Position numbers and translations under genes: made by a program. The notes under the pieces were generated by a model. The model was not told the origin of the DNA. It did no database searches and worked only from the letters and a program-made list of their open reading frames with translations. Positions 9,685 to 20,869 of a stretch of DNA of 64,000 bases are shown piece after piece. Source of the stretch: Phytophthora sp. 'mugwort' (taxonomy: Eukaryota > Oomycota > Peronosporomycetes > Peronosporales > Peronosporaceae); assembly GCA_033558025.1 (NCBI GenBank), contig JAUCEF010000008.1:2294001-2358000 (forward strand), given 5' to 3'. Every line of letters begins with the position of its first letter. Within the stretch, counting starts at the first letter, position 1.

Positions 9685-10990
9685 AACATGGACCGGAATG
9701 AGTTTCCCCATCTGAACGACCCAACGGTTTGAGTCCGTTTGTAAGATGGACGGCATTTTTGGCATGGATGCCTTGCACAGCTTGGCGTCGTCCACGCAAG
9801 CTGAGAAGGTCAAGCATATGAACGCGCTCGACATGTACGAGCAGGGGCTCATTTCCTGGATGGAAATATTGATGTGGAAGTGTATATGAAGCAGCCCGAA
9901 GACTTCAAGGCAGGGCAAGGAGGATTGGGGCTGTCGCTCACTGAGGAGCCTTTACGGCTTAAGGCAGGCACCACGAGTGTGGGTTCAAATGTTGAAGACC
10001 TTCCTGGAGGAACAAGGCTTCACAATGCTAAATTTCAAAGGCTATGTGGCAGTTAAAGTGATCACTGTCAACTGTTTTTCATTCCAATATACGTTGACGA
10101 TCTGATCATATTTGCTCCAACCATGAAGTTAATTGATCAGATGAAGAAAAGGTTTTGCGATCGTTTTGAGATGAAAGATTTGGCGAATTGCACCACATGT
10201 TTGGCTGGGAGATAACGCAAAACCGGGAAGAGAAAACAATCTTCATTACCAAAGAAAGTACAGCGACTCCGACTTACAGAGATTCGGCATGGAGATTGCA
10301 ACGGTTGCAGGACACCAAATACTTCAGGCATGAAGCTAACCAAGCTTATGTACCCAGCAGAAGCTGAAGGACGGCGGCTGATGGAGGGCAAGCCATACTT
10401 ACACCTATATATGTCTTAGTTGGTAGTCTAATGTACTTGATGCTGGGGAGACGTCCCGACTTGGCGTGTTTGGTGCGAGAGTGTAGCCAAATTTTGGAGA
10501 CCCCAAATATAATTCACTGGCGAGCCGTGGAGCGTTTTATCCGATACCTGAGAGAAACACAGGACTTTGGTCTACTTCTAGGAGGACACGACTTGATCAC
10601 CACTTGCAAGCTTGCACGGATGTTGACGTTGCCAACCGGACTGATGACCGAAATTCAATGTTGACAGTGTTTTGTGGAAGCACCCGTGGAGTAGCAGGAA
10701 CAGGAAGTAATTCATTCACGTCAAATGATGAAAGAATTGAAAATGAAGCAAAAGGCTACGAAAGTCTTTGTTGTCAATGAAAGTGCTAAGAAGCTGGCAA
10801 CCACCGTTTTTTTTGTTTTCACAACCGCAGTAAGCCCATTGATTTTCGACATCACTTCGTGTGCGGACGTGTAGAGCAGAAGGAAATTGAATTGATGCGG
10901 GTTCCTGGAGCTGACAATATTGCTGATACATTCACAAAGCCCGTGCACGCATAATGTTTGAGAAGCATGGAGATGTTATGGGCGTTGTGT
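9685..10990 (+). mobile_element. Ty1/Copia retrotransposon remnant (gag start fused to RT-RNase H)
   Basis: A Copia gag-like start (FPHLND near 9,705; KMDGIFGMDAL near 9,740) runs to about 9,850, where the sequence jumps straight into reverse transcriptase (FLDGNIDVEVYMKQPEDF). RT continues with LRSLYGLRQAPRVWVQMLK (about 9,940-10,000), the catalytic YVDD at 10,090-10,101, and LMLGRRPDLACLV (from about 10,437). RNase H ends with HNRSKPIDFRHHFVCGRVEQ and DNIADTFTKPVHA before TAA near 10,953. Protease and integrase are missing, so an internal deletion joined gag to RT. Several frameshifts are needed to read through, so the copy is dead. A purine-rich AGTAGGTGGGGT near 11,035 is a likely polypurine tract. 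Confidence 0.85.
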
Positions 10991-11045
10991 CAAAGACCAA
11001 GGTTGTTAGGGACAACAGCAACGCTGGCAACCAGTAGGTGGGGTT

Positions 11046-11480
11046 GTTGAGGATTGCAGTGATTACATCCATTTGTGAATTTCATAGATCCACATAGCTG
11101 CTAGAGTCAACAAGCCTCGCAGCGTCTCCAATCGAATCACAGGAGAGTATACCTCAAGGTAATCGATACCATATATCTGCTTAAAGTCGTTTATTACCAG
11201 TCTTGCTTTGGACCTCTCTATTTCACCATTAGAGAGGTACTTCACGCGGAAAATCGATTCTCCAGCACCTTCATGTGCTTTCGCGTTGCACCAGTCCCGA
11301 TGCTTCGTTCCTCATCAACGCACTGCATTCGGTATCGGCGGCATCTTTCCGCTGTGCCCCGTAGTCACTCTCTAAAGCCTCTTTCATAGTCGCTGGCTTA
11401 ACAATCTCGATCATAGCCATGTAGCAGTAGTCCTGCCACCACGCCAGCAATAATTCTTTTGTCATTGCTCGTTGAAGATC
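11046..11480 (-). mobile_element. Antisense Copia RT N-terminal fragment
   Basis: On the minus strand, from about 11,470 down, the frame reads a Copia linker (MKEALESDYGAQRKDAADTE) and then the RT start: KYLSNGEIERSKARLVINDF, YGIDYLEVYSPVIRLETLRG and, one base out of frame, QMDVITAILNN at about 11,075-11,043. It therefore carries the part of RT that comes before the portion present on the plus strand, in the opposite direction. The frame is broken and the copy is non-functional. Confidence 0.8.
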
Positions 11481-11499
11481 TTAACGAGCTTCCACCCAT

Positions 11500-12972
11500 C
11501 CAGCTCGCGATGCGCTCGTAACATCATCTGGATTTGTTTATTTCATAGGCCAGATAGATATAGTCACCAAATCACATTGGCGGCTTGATCACACGCCCAC
11601 TCACGATTACTGAGATTTTGTGCGACCACGCTTCTCAAAAGCATACTCACGTAGCCCTCTACAGTCGGATGCAGTTAAACACTCCGTGTTTACAGCATCA
11701 TGCTTAGTGTTCGCACTTAGTGGCTCCCCACCGTTTGTTGTCTGTCGCCTTCGTTGATATTTTTGAACGCACTCATCTCGAAGATGGTTTGCCTCAGCGC
11801 CTCGCGCTGTCCTCTGTGCTCGCAGCACGTTCGTTTTGACACAGCGGATCGAACTCGCTTCTTGCGAGTCGGTGTGTCTTGAGAGGCACCGCACTTGGTT
11901 CTACCGCGCTTATTGGCTGACTAAGCGATAGTCTCAGCGGTCCCACCTGGCTGGTCAACTTGTGCGCAGTCGGCCCCATCAGTCCGACTATCTCACGCTA
12001 CCCCTCCAGGCACAGAGTTCATCCAGTCGAGTAGCCGAGTTGCCAGCTGATCTCGTACCCAGCGGCTAATACCGTGATAGCCGCTTAACTGCGATATGTG
12101 AACCATCTCAGCTGGCATTCACTACACCACATCAAGCCCTGCCGTCCCAATTCAAACCAGCCAAGTCAGGGGTTCAACGAATCATCCGCCAAGTCTACTT
12201 CATTGTCTTCTGGGCCTTGGAATTAATGTGGGATGCAGCTGAGGGCGTGAGCCGCTCAAGCGGTGACTGGTGACAAACGGGTGACACAGCAAGTGAAGAC
12301 ATGGTTGAATCCTCCATTTTTTTCACCTCAGATCGACTGGAGAAGATTCTCTCGTCGTGTCGTGTGGCTATCAAGATAGAAACCATCGACGGGAACTGTT
12401 ATATCTGCTCGACTCCCTCCTCCTTAGAAGGAGTTGCGGCTTTCACTGGCATTTATTCCCCTCAATATCCATGCCGCCGCTTGTTTTCAAAGCTCCCACC
12501 TGAGCTCTCCTTCATTTCTCCATCGGTGTATGTTCGAGTTTGAGGGTCAGGATTTCAGTCACCTTCACCGGTGGAGATCATTGCTCAGTGTTGGCTCAAG
12601 TTACGGGGTGAAGAGACTGGCATCGCTCTCTGGGAGTGTTTGCACTGGATAGTTGGGTTTGCACCAAGAATTGCATCCTGTCGTCCCACTCAGCGAGCTC
12701 GATCTCATTCTCCAGCTCTTGTTCAGTACAGCAAGGAACGGAAACGTCGTGCGGACAGCCTTTGTCCTATTCTCAAGGAACTGTATTAGGCTCTGCGCAG
12801 TGGTGTTACTGCGCGTGACTCAGCGCCAACCTGGATTTCGAATTATTTGGCCCTTTCGTCCCTTTTGTTCCGGCGGCAAATATGGCATTGTTTCCAGCTA
12901 CCACGGGGAGGGCAAGCGTTGCTGAAACTGACCGTGAGGAGCCTTGTCATGCATGGTGGTTACGCATGCCGT
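11500..12972. other. Unassigned transposon-flanking sequence
   Basis: Between the Copia fragment and the Gypsy 3' end. The minus-strand frames at 11.6-12.0 kb could be a decayed Copia integrase/RT spacer and 12.2-13.2 kb could be a Gypsy 3' region or LTR, but no motif proves either. Confidence 0.35.
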
Positions 12973-13012
12973 CGAAGACGTTCAATCCCTTCTGAAGGAT
13001 TGAACGTCTTCG
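12973..13012. repeat. Hairpin with 16-bp perfect arms
   Basis: CGAAGACGTTCAATCC at 12,973-12,988 is exactly reverse-complementary to 12,997-13,012, with an 8-nt loop that can itself pair partly (CTTC/GAAG). Confidence 0.75.
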
Positions 13013-13289
13013 GAATCAAACTCGGCAGGAGCCGACTCCGCCAAGTCTGTCCCCTTCTGCACCAACTGCTACCAATCGACAAGGTCAGGCTATTTTCGAG
13101 ACGCTGTGAGCGTTTCTTCGGTCTTTATCGCTGTCACCCAGCACCATTTTCGCGTGTCATAGCTGAACTGGTTCTCGAGTAGTAGTCATAGGGACTCAGC
13201 TGAGTATTCCACAGCTTCATTTGATTCATATACAATCCTGCAATGGTTTCAGTAGTTTTTCCATTCCACCATGCCTGAATTCCGGTCAC

Positions 13290-16245
13290 CTGGTGGTGGT
13301 CAACATGTGGCACCGTAGTGTTAGTTTCCGTCTGCAACTTGCACCATCTACAGACGATTCTCGCGTTTCTTTTGCCATAAGTATCAAGCAGTAAAGATTC
13401 GTAGGTGGTTCCATGTCGGCTAGTCGTAACCGACCCATTTGACTTTTGGCGACCGCTGAGCTCTGTTGGTGGTGGATGTATAACGGCATATCGTCATCCA
13501 GGATCGCTTCCAGTTCGTACTTGTCGAGACTCTCGTGCGCCTCCCAGCTATCTTCTGGAATGAGTTCTTCATCGAAATCGAACGTTGGTCCTCGCTAAGT
13601 TCGTCCACAAGCTCAGTCGTCGGTATTTGTCCAGGATCAGCCACCGCTTTCTGCCGAGATACATGCACCCTGGATAAAACCGATAACCACTTTTGTCAGG
13701 AACTCCAACTCATATGCAAATTTTTCGACCTTCTTTTTCTTCACTCGGAACGGCCCGTGCCACCGATGAGCTAGTTCGTTTCTTCAAACCGGCCTTGACA
13801 CGTTCCATGAACAGCCAAAGTTGGTCTCCTTCGTTGAGCAAGGACTTTTGATTCTCAATTGACTCGGCTGACACGTCACCAACCAACTCGGATGAGCTAG
13901 TTGATTTCGGGATGGCTTCGTGCTGTCTTTTACCAAGACAGACGTTGTGTTCCTCGCCTCGCCGCGGTGTTTCCGCTGTATGGTATTCTTTCGCGAGCCG
14001 CAACGCGATTTCCCGACGGTTGGACACCCTACGCCATTGAAAAGCATCAGCTGAGTTGACGGAGTCAGCTTTGATAGTTGATGGCATCACATTGAACGTG
14101 GACCGGGAGTCCCAACCACGTACCAAGTAAAAGCGGGTTTCGCGTCGAGTTGTATCGCGTTAGTTGTTTTTGGTATGGACCAGCCTGTCGAAAATGTCAT
14201 CCCAATCGGCTTGCAGCGGAACTTCTACATATACGCGGATAGGCTGAATCATCGTCTTTAATGAGCGTTCTTGTTGGCCGGTAGCTTGGGGCTGGTAACT
14301 TAGTGTTGCCCTTGACCGCAACTGCATTAACACAGCAAACGCTTGGGAAACATCGCTCATGAGGTGGGGATTTTTATCGCGGCGAATTAATGACGGGCAC
14401 CGAATCTTCGGAACGCACATTCCTCAAAGATATTCGCAACTTTCAATGTTCCCGTGCCACGCGTAGCGTTTGCTATCACGAACCACGTGAAGTGATCTTG
14501 GAAAATCAACAGCGTTGTGTTACCCCGCTGGGTCTTCGGCAACGGGATTATGAAATCCATTGATACTAGTTGGAATGGGTGATCGGATACTACATTGCCA
14601 GGTGAATAACCGCTTAGTTGGGGATTACTTTTGCTCATGCTGCAGTCGTCACATTTTTGGACGCGCTTGAGTACGTCACCCAATAGAACTCAGCTTTCAC
14701 CCGATGGAAAGTCCGCACAATACCTTGGTGACCTTCTTCGATCGAGTTGTAGCAGTTGTGGAGGACTTCGTCAATCATCGTTGTTAGTATCACCAGTCTC
14801 AGCTTGAGGCCTCTATCATCGAACTCAGCTGATCGCCGTCTCTGACCTTGGTAATACAACGGACCATTCTCACTGAGTACAAAGTTGTCGGCTATTTTGC
14901 TTGCTCACTGGGTACGACGGTGGGTGAGCCATCGAGCTCACCTTGACGTAACACCTTCAAGTTAGCCCCCTTCAATTCTTCTTCTTAAGCTCTTGATATG
15001 CGTCGCCGCCGTTCTGCTTGCACCGCTACTGGGTCAATATCGGTTGTGTTGGGCACACGACTCTCCTCAACTGCTATTTGAGTTAACCAACTATTTAGCT
15101 CATTTATGAATTCGACTGTGGTGACTTAAACTCAGTTCTAAACACATCTAGGTCCGGTAGGAGGGCTGCGTCGTCTCCAGCCGACTTCCGTATTCGTTTA
15201 ACCGGCCTTGGTGGTCTTTCTGCCGGGCTCTGTATGATTTCATCATTAAACTGAACTCGGCGGGTTTGCCTTCTGGTCATTGCTGTTATCCGGATATTAT
15301 CCGCATTGTTGCCGTTTTCCGCTTGACTCTTCACATACAATTCATCAGAAATTCTGTTCAGCGTCTTCAACTCAGCTTTCTGTTCTACGCTGAATACCGC
15401 ACGACATGCCTTGTTATCAAGTGCTTCTGTGACGAGGGAATCAGCTGCTGCGTTGTAGCATCGTACACATGCAAATAGCTAAACGGTTTTAGCTTCTTGG
15501 TCATTTTCCTTGTGGTGTACCAACTCAAGTTGCAACGTCTCCTTCTTACACGCGATGACCTCTATGGATTGCTGGATTGCAAGCCTGGCGTCCCCGACGA
15601 TTACTAGATCGGTTATTCCACGGTCTAACGCTGCTGCCACGCCGTTATTCATGCCAGTGCGCTCAGCTATATTAACCATGATGAACGAGAGGTACGATTC
15701 GCAGCGATCTCAATGTCCCATGCCGGTAAACGCACAGAATCCACGAACAGCTTCCATACCCACCGTTCTTCTCAGTCTTGGCAGACCCGTCGAAGGACAG
15801 TATGTCACCTTCAAAATCTCGAGGAACGTGAGCAACCAATAATTCTGGATCCAGTCTTACAACCGCCGAGTCCTTCGATGGGGGGGGGCAATATGGGCGA
15901 GCGACTGGTCGAGTTCGATGTTGAGAGTGATTGAGGCTTGCAGTAACTAGGCGAAGTCGACATCATGCGCGTACCCGTACCGGGTACCCGCTTCACGTTC
16001 AGGTGGAAGGATGACAGTAACACCGCGAAACTCGTGGCTCGGCCGTATAGTGATTTGGAATGGTAAACCCACTCCGAAGTCCGAAAGCCAGTAAACGCGT
16101 TGAGTGTCTTGCTTGTCAGGACCGTATACCAAATCGTTGACAAATGAAGTAAAGCTAACAGCTCCTTCTCAGCTGGATGATAGTGCTTGAGTGTCCTTGA
16201 CGACTCGGCCACAGAACCGGACTGGGTTCAATTTAGTATCAAGGG
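13290..16245 (-). mobile_element. Ty3/Gypsy chromodomain retrotransposon, 5'-truncated
   Basis: Read on the minus strand from 16,245 downward: end of RT (KLNPVRFCGRV); RT-type RNase H (YHPAEKELLALL, SKSLYGRATSFAVLLS); a second, type-I-like RNase H (FEGDILSFDGSAKTEKNGG, then MNNGVAAALDRGITDLVIVG and LAIQQSIEVIACKKETLQ at 15,679-15,479); integrase zinc finger (EEGHQGIVRTFHRVKAEFYW, C..C) and core (FQLVSMDFIIPLPKTQRGNT, FEECAFRRFGA, TLSYQPQATGQQERSLKTM); C-terminal tail (SLLNEGDQLWLFMERVKAGL); and a chromodomain (KVKWVGYD near 13,430). Gag, protease and most of RT are absent: the element stops at about 16,245, beside the Mutator-like element. Many frameshifts show it is inactive. Confidence 0.85.
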
Positions 16246-16499
16246 GCTGCATCAGTGCTTTATTTGGCAATGGCCTACCTATTGACTCGGAGCGAAGGAC
16301 ACACTATTAATATGTCGAGGACACTGTTTTTGGGTCGTGACGGTCGAGCAAAGCCTGCTCGCCTTAATGACAACGCTGATCACTCCTTCTGTAAAACCTG
16401 GCTTCTATTCGAGGGAAGTTTGCGAGATTATATACTACGCACCAAACAAGTGCTGGTAGTGAAAGAGAACATTAGCATCAACCGACGCAACGAATCCTT
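16246..16499. other. Junction between Gypsy and Mutator-like elements
   Basis: The plus-strand frame of the transposase is open back to 16,255, but residues before about 16,540 match nothing I know. I could not find a terminal inverted repeat marking the MULE 5' end. Confidence 0.4.
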
Positions 16500-18760
16500 G
16501 CGGCAACAAACACGGTATCAGGAACTTTCGGACCACCAAATTCCGCTGATTCCAGAAGAGATAAAGCCATTTCAGCGCAAGAACATTTGTACCCATAGAT
16601 GGCCTGAGCGAGAAAGATCGAAGGGTAGTCGCAAGGTGTACAAGCTGCGACGGACAGATTGTCCCTTTAATTTCTGGCTCAGGTTGTGGAAACGAAGTAA
16701 AGGTTGGGGTATTACGCTGAAGCAGGAGGTGTACCGCCACAACCACCCGCTGTCGCCTGAGATTTACAGGTTTTACCCAGTATTCGCCAGGTTTCGTTCA
16801 AGTCTCCGTTGATACCTGGTATCGAGTTGCTCGTGGAGTTGGAAGCTGGAAATGCGGGCATTTACGACTACATCAGGGAGAACTCGGACCACCGTGTGAC
16901 AACGGACAACGTCCGTAACCTGGTGGCTCGTGTTCGGCAATCTGGTGAGTACTATACTGAACGAGGACTCGTGTTGGTGAGTCGTTGTCTAACTTTTTTA
17001 TGTTGAATGCTTTTGTATGCAGGCAGCTATCTGGCGATGAAGCCGTGACTGAAACAGTCCCAGTTCAACTTGGAAAATACGGAGAACGTGTCCACTGTGG
17101 ACCAAAGTGCTCGAGGTGATACTGGTGTCATCTCCGAGACTATCGCACACATGCGTGCTATGTACAACAACTTCCCAGAGGTGTTGCAGATGGATTGTAC
17201 GCACAAAACGAACAAGTGAGTATTTATTGACACGTATTACGTTGTCTATGCGCTGGGTATTGCTCAGGTATCTTCCAGGTGTGTCCAGTATTAACCAGTT
17301 TTTATTATTTCGCAGATATAATTACCCGTTATTGTCGATTGTTGCAATGGATCCGTTTGGATATGGGCATCCAGTGCAGTACTCGCTGCTTGAGACTACA
17401 GCTGACTGGGACATGGCTTTAAGCGAGCGAACGAACAATGGCAGTTTGTTCGCATTGCGTAATCGTCGATAAGGATATGCGAGAGTGGATGTAATAAAGC
17501 GAAAGCTGCGAGAGGCGCGTGTGTTCCTGTGTTACTTGCATGTGATGAAATGGCTACACGAAATCGTTTGTAGTGAGAAGTATGGGTCGTACTCGATGAA
17601 TGTAGTGACTCAGCCGAAGCTTGTCATAACTAACATGACATATACGAGGACGGAAGCCGGTTACAAGCTGAATCGAGATGAATTCAAGAGCTAGTTATGT
17701 CGCGATGGGAACGACACTCTGTGGGATTACTTCATGACGAACTAGGCGTCTTGCACTGAAATGTGGGTGATGGCGTATCGATGCGATCTTCCCCACTTCA
17801 ACAATCACATGAACAATCGTTTCGAGAGTTTTTCGGGAAAGTAAAGCAGAACATCAAGTCCTACTTCACAATGCACGGCACATTGGCGGCACGTTCGGCG
17901 ATGCAGCGGCGGATCGAGGACGAGTACAAAGCACACGTCGAGATGCCAGGGACTTTACATCTTTACGCGACTCTGGGTATTCGGAGGAGATGAATGTCGT
18001 GTTGAGGATGACCACACATTGGGTTGCGTCGGCGATCGAGACACACTACAACTTTGCAGTGGCTGAAGAAAGCATGAGACAATATACTTTCACTGTAAAC
18101 GGAGACGCGATTACAGTGCGCAATGACCAGCACGAATGCTTGGTCCAGAAGGCAGACTGAACGTGTGACTGTAAATTCGCGTTGACGATGAAATTTCCAT
18201 GCCGCCACGCTATGTTGTACAAGAAGTCGATTGGCAGTGCATTCGTCATTCCGTTTGCAGCTACCCCACCCAGGTATGTACATTTCCTTCAGGTTTTGAC
18301 CATTTTTTGGCCCAGGTATGCCTATACAGACCAGATATTGTACAGGTTTCTTACAGGCATGTGTCGTGTGTTGTATTCATACAGATGGTACGGGCAGAGG
18401 CGAAACTCTGTGGAGCACGTCACGGAGCTGGCGACACCATTTGATACCAAAGTGTACAATACCGATACTCGCACTACATCAGGTCCGCTAATCGAACGGG
18501 AGATGTGCAGACGGGCTCAACAAGCCTTTGACCGCATCAGTATCGAGCTGACTTATTTTTCGGACGACGCGTTCGAATGCGCGATGACTCATTTTGACGA
18601 GTGGTGGCATAACATGCGCCACGGCAAGATAGCTACTGCCCCGGTCGACAGTAGCGCTGGTGATGTTGAAGCAGCTAGCGGTAGCGCGCAGAGTGGAGGT
18701 GGTGGTAATGAAGACGGGCCATCCAGACGAGGGCGGTCAATGTGGACAAGGTGATGACTC
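16500..18760 (+). pseudogene. Mutator-like (MULE) transposase with FAR1-type finger, DDE core and SWIM finger
   Basis: Order: FAR1/WRKY-GCM1-like zinc-binding N-terminus (KNICTHRW, DCPFNFWLRL, YRHNHPLSPE; 16,585-16,765); DDE core with LQMDCTHKTNK (first Asp at 17,193), YPLLSIVAMDPFGYG, VIVDKDMREW (second Asp near 17,470), CYLHVMKWLHEIV and NNRFESF (Glu near 17,823); then SWIM finger CDCKFALTMKFPCRHAMLYK (18,167-18,226). Three GT-AG introns fit frame or family logic: 16,977-17,022 (46 nt), 17,216-17,315 (100 nt; splits NK|YNYP exactly) and 18,274-18,383 (110 nt; restores PPRWYGQRR). It is inactive: a TGA at 18,158 replaces the Trp before the SWIM motif and frameshifts occur near 17,480 and 17,700. 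Its function was cut-and-paste transposition. Confidence 0.85.
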
Positions 18761-20031
18761 CGACGGCCAAACCACGCAAGTAGCGCTGGCGTATTCTACA
18801 GACGCAGAGGTCGTGATCCGTCTGAATGGATCTGCGCCCAAATTAGGTAGATCATGTCTGAACCGTGCAGAGCAGTGGCAAAGCAAAGGTTACGCTGGAG
18901 GCGCACAACCGTGGAATACGCCTACGCGGCGTACTCCGAGACAAGGCCATCTGTGCAGTAGTAGCATCCTGGAGGAAATTTGCCCCTTATTACATGAAGT
19001 GCAGTCGTATATTTCGACCCGTCAAGTTCAAGCACCGAAAGGCACGCAATGGTTTACCTCGAAAATGGAGGGAAAGTTCGTCCCTGAAACAGTGCGGTTC
19101 CGATTATCGGAAGAACTGATTGGTGAGGTACTAGAACGACTTGAGCACGATAAGGCAACAACGGATGACGGACAACCCATTACTGAAACAATTGCAGTGG
19201 ATGGTGATGATAGCGGTGACGTGCCAGCGATCGTGATCCATACGATCGGCAAATTTAGTCGAGAGCAGGTGGAGGCGATGAAATGGTTATGTCACCTACA
19301 AAAATCTGTTCAGAAGAAGTAAAGTGTATTTTTGGATACTTACAAAAGTGAAAGAGGTGGTGCACGACCAGTAAGAGGCTGGGCGTGCGGCAGAGGAGAT
19401 CTGACAGCGTGGCCGTACAGCAAGTTGACTGGCCTGGGGTTCGACTTTACGTACGCAGAGCTGTATCGATTTCGAGCGGGGGTAATGGCTTAGCGACGAT
19501 TCTACCCGTGGATGCACGGAATTTCTTCGACGTGAATACTGCAACAACGCGACAGTGTTCTTGCCTACTACAACCAGTGGTATTGCGGACAGCGAACGCG
19601 GAGTAGCTGGTATTGTGCCGGGAGCGACGCTGGTCAAAATCATGGCATGCCTCAATGAGAGCGGAAATAACTGTGTTTTTTTCTTCCTGTCAATTTTGAT
19701 GCCAGTCATTGGGTTCACCTGGTCGTCGACAAGATGAACAAAAAGCTCCAGCCGTATGACAGTATGAAAAGAGGAGAATGGCCAAGGTGCTGAAGATTAT
19801 GGCGGCAGAGATTCTCAGCGGCGTCCTGGATGGAGAATACGACGTAATCACACTGAGAACCCGCACCAGAGATATGGTGATAGTTGTGGTGGTTTCGTTT
19901 GCTGTCGCTTCTGGGGTCAAGTGTCAAGCGAGCCTCCACTAGTTGTGTTTCCGGCGGGGATTACACGAAGGCGCTGGGAGATTACGCAGGCGCTGATGGA
20001 GATAAATAGCGAACCGAGTAAACAAGCGTAA
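18761..20031 (+). pseudogene. Ulp1/SENP-type (C48) cysteine protease region of the MULE
   Basis: Continues on the same strand from the MULE transposase. A linker frame (18,660-19,322, ending in TAA and then continuing in frame) leads to the protease. SHWVHLVVDKMNKKLQPYDS supplies the catalytic His (CAT at 19,707) and Asp (near 19,755). QRYGDSCGGFVCCRFWGQ supplies the oxyanion Gln, GDS and the nucleophile Cys (TGT at 19,885-19,887). This is the H-D-Q-C order of SUMO/NEDD8-type proteases. The frame ends EPSKQA at TAA 20,029-20,031, with frameshifts inside. Ulp1 domains are known in some plant MULEs (KAONASHI type); a protein fused to the transposase is inferred from strand and frame, not proven. 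The copy is inactive. Confidence 0.75.
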
Positions 20032-20869
20032 CTATCGCAACAAGTTGAAGAGACATTTACTTACAAATAAAACGTGGTTATTACCTGGACAATCTTTCCG
20101 TATAGCTGGGGAATACCTAGAGACAAACACGTATGGTGATTGGGCAGGTCATGTCTCGTGCCTTTGGCAGATCCCGACAAATAATAATGGCGCTGACATT
20201 TCCCACTTTTGCTCTTGTTCCACGCATATGACTATTTCAGTTATTACTACCTGGTAAATACCTGTTTTGGTAATTTATAATTAGATTACGCCAACTTCGA
20301 GTCCTTTATTTACTCATTTCAGAAACCTGCTCAAAACCGGTAGGAAAACCTGGACAATACCTGTTTCTGATTCCGTACTTCCTCTGGAAAACCTGGACTG
20401 TAATGCCGTCCTAAGGTTTTTTTGTTCTTTTATCCAGCTCAGAAAAACACGTTTTTACATCGCGTGTTGTACTACGCTTTATGCAACAAATTAGGCTACT
20501 CAATGAAGATTTATTGGGCTGTACTACTCTAGTCTTTTAGTTCCTAGTCTCTGAAATGAATGGATCACCGTTTGATTTGAGAAAAAAAAAACGTTTGGCT
20601 GTTCCTATAGAAGGATAATGCTTAAGCCTTCAGCGCTTGCGAAACAAATGACTTTTTCCTTAGATATGAAATGGCGTAATATTGTGGTGGAGCGGTATCC
20701 GCTAGAACTTAGCTGGGATTCCGACTCACGCGCACTGCGCCCAGACACCGACAAACGGAAGGGGTACTCCGATGGCCGTGTCTTTGCTGAGTTGATCACC
20801 TTCGGTACCCGTCGGCGGCCTGGTACAGCTCTTGTTGACACGAGATGCGCACTTGATGGACCTTGAACA
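20032..20869. other. 3' flank of the MULE, no gene
   Basis: AT-rich sequence with repeated 'acctggacaat/acctg' words but no clear terminal inverted repeat. Small frames at 20.6-20.87 kb overlap on both strands and have no domain. Confidence 0.4.
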
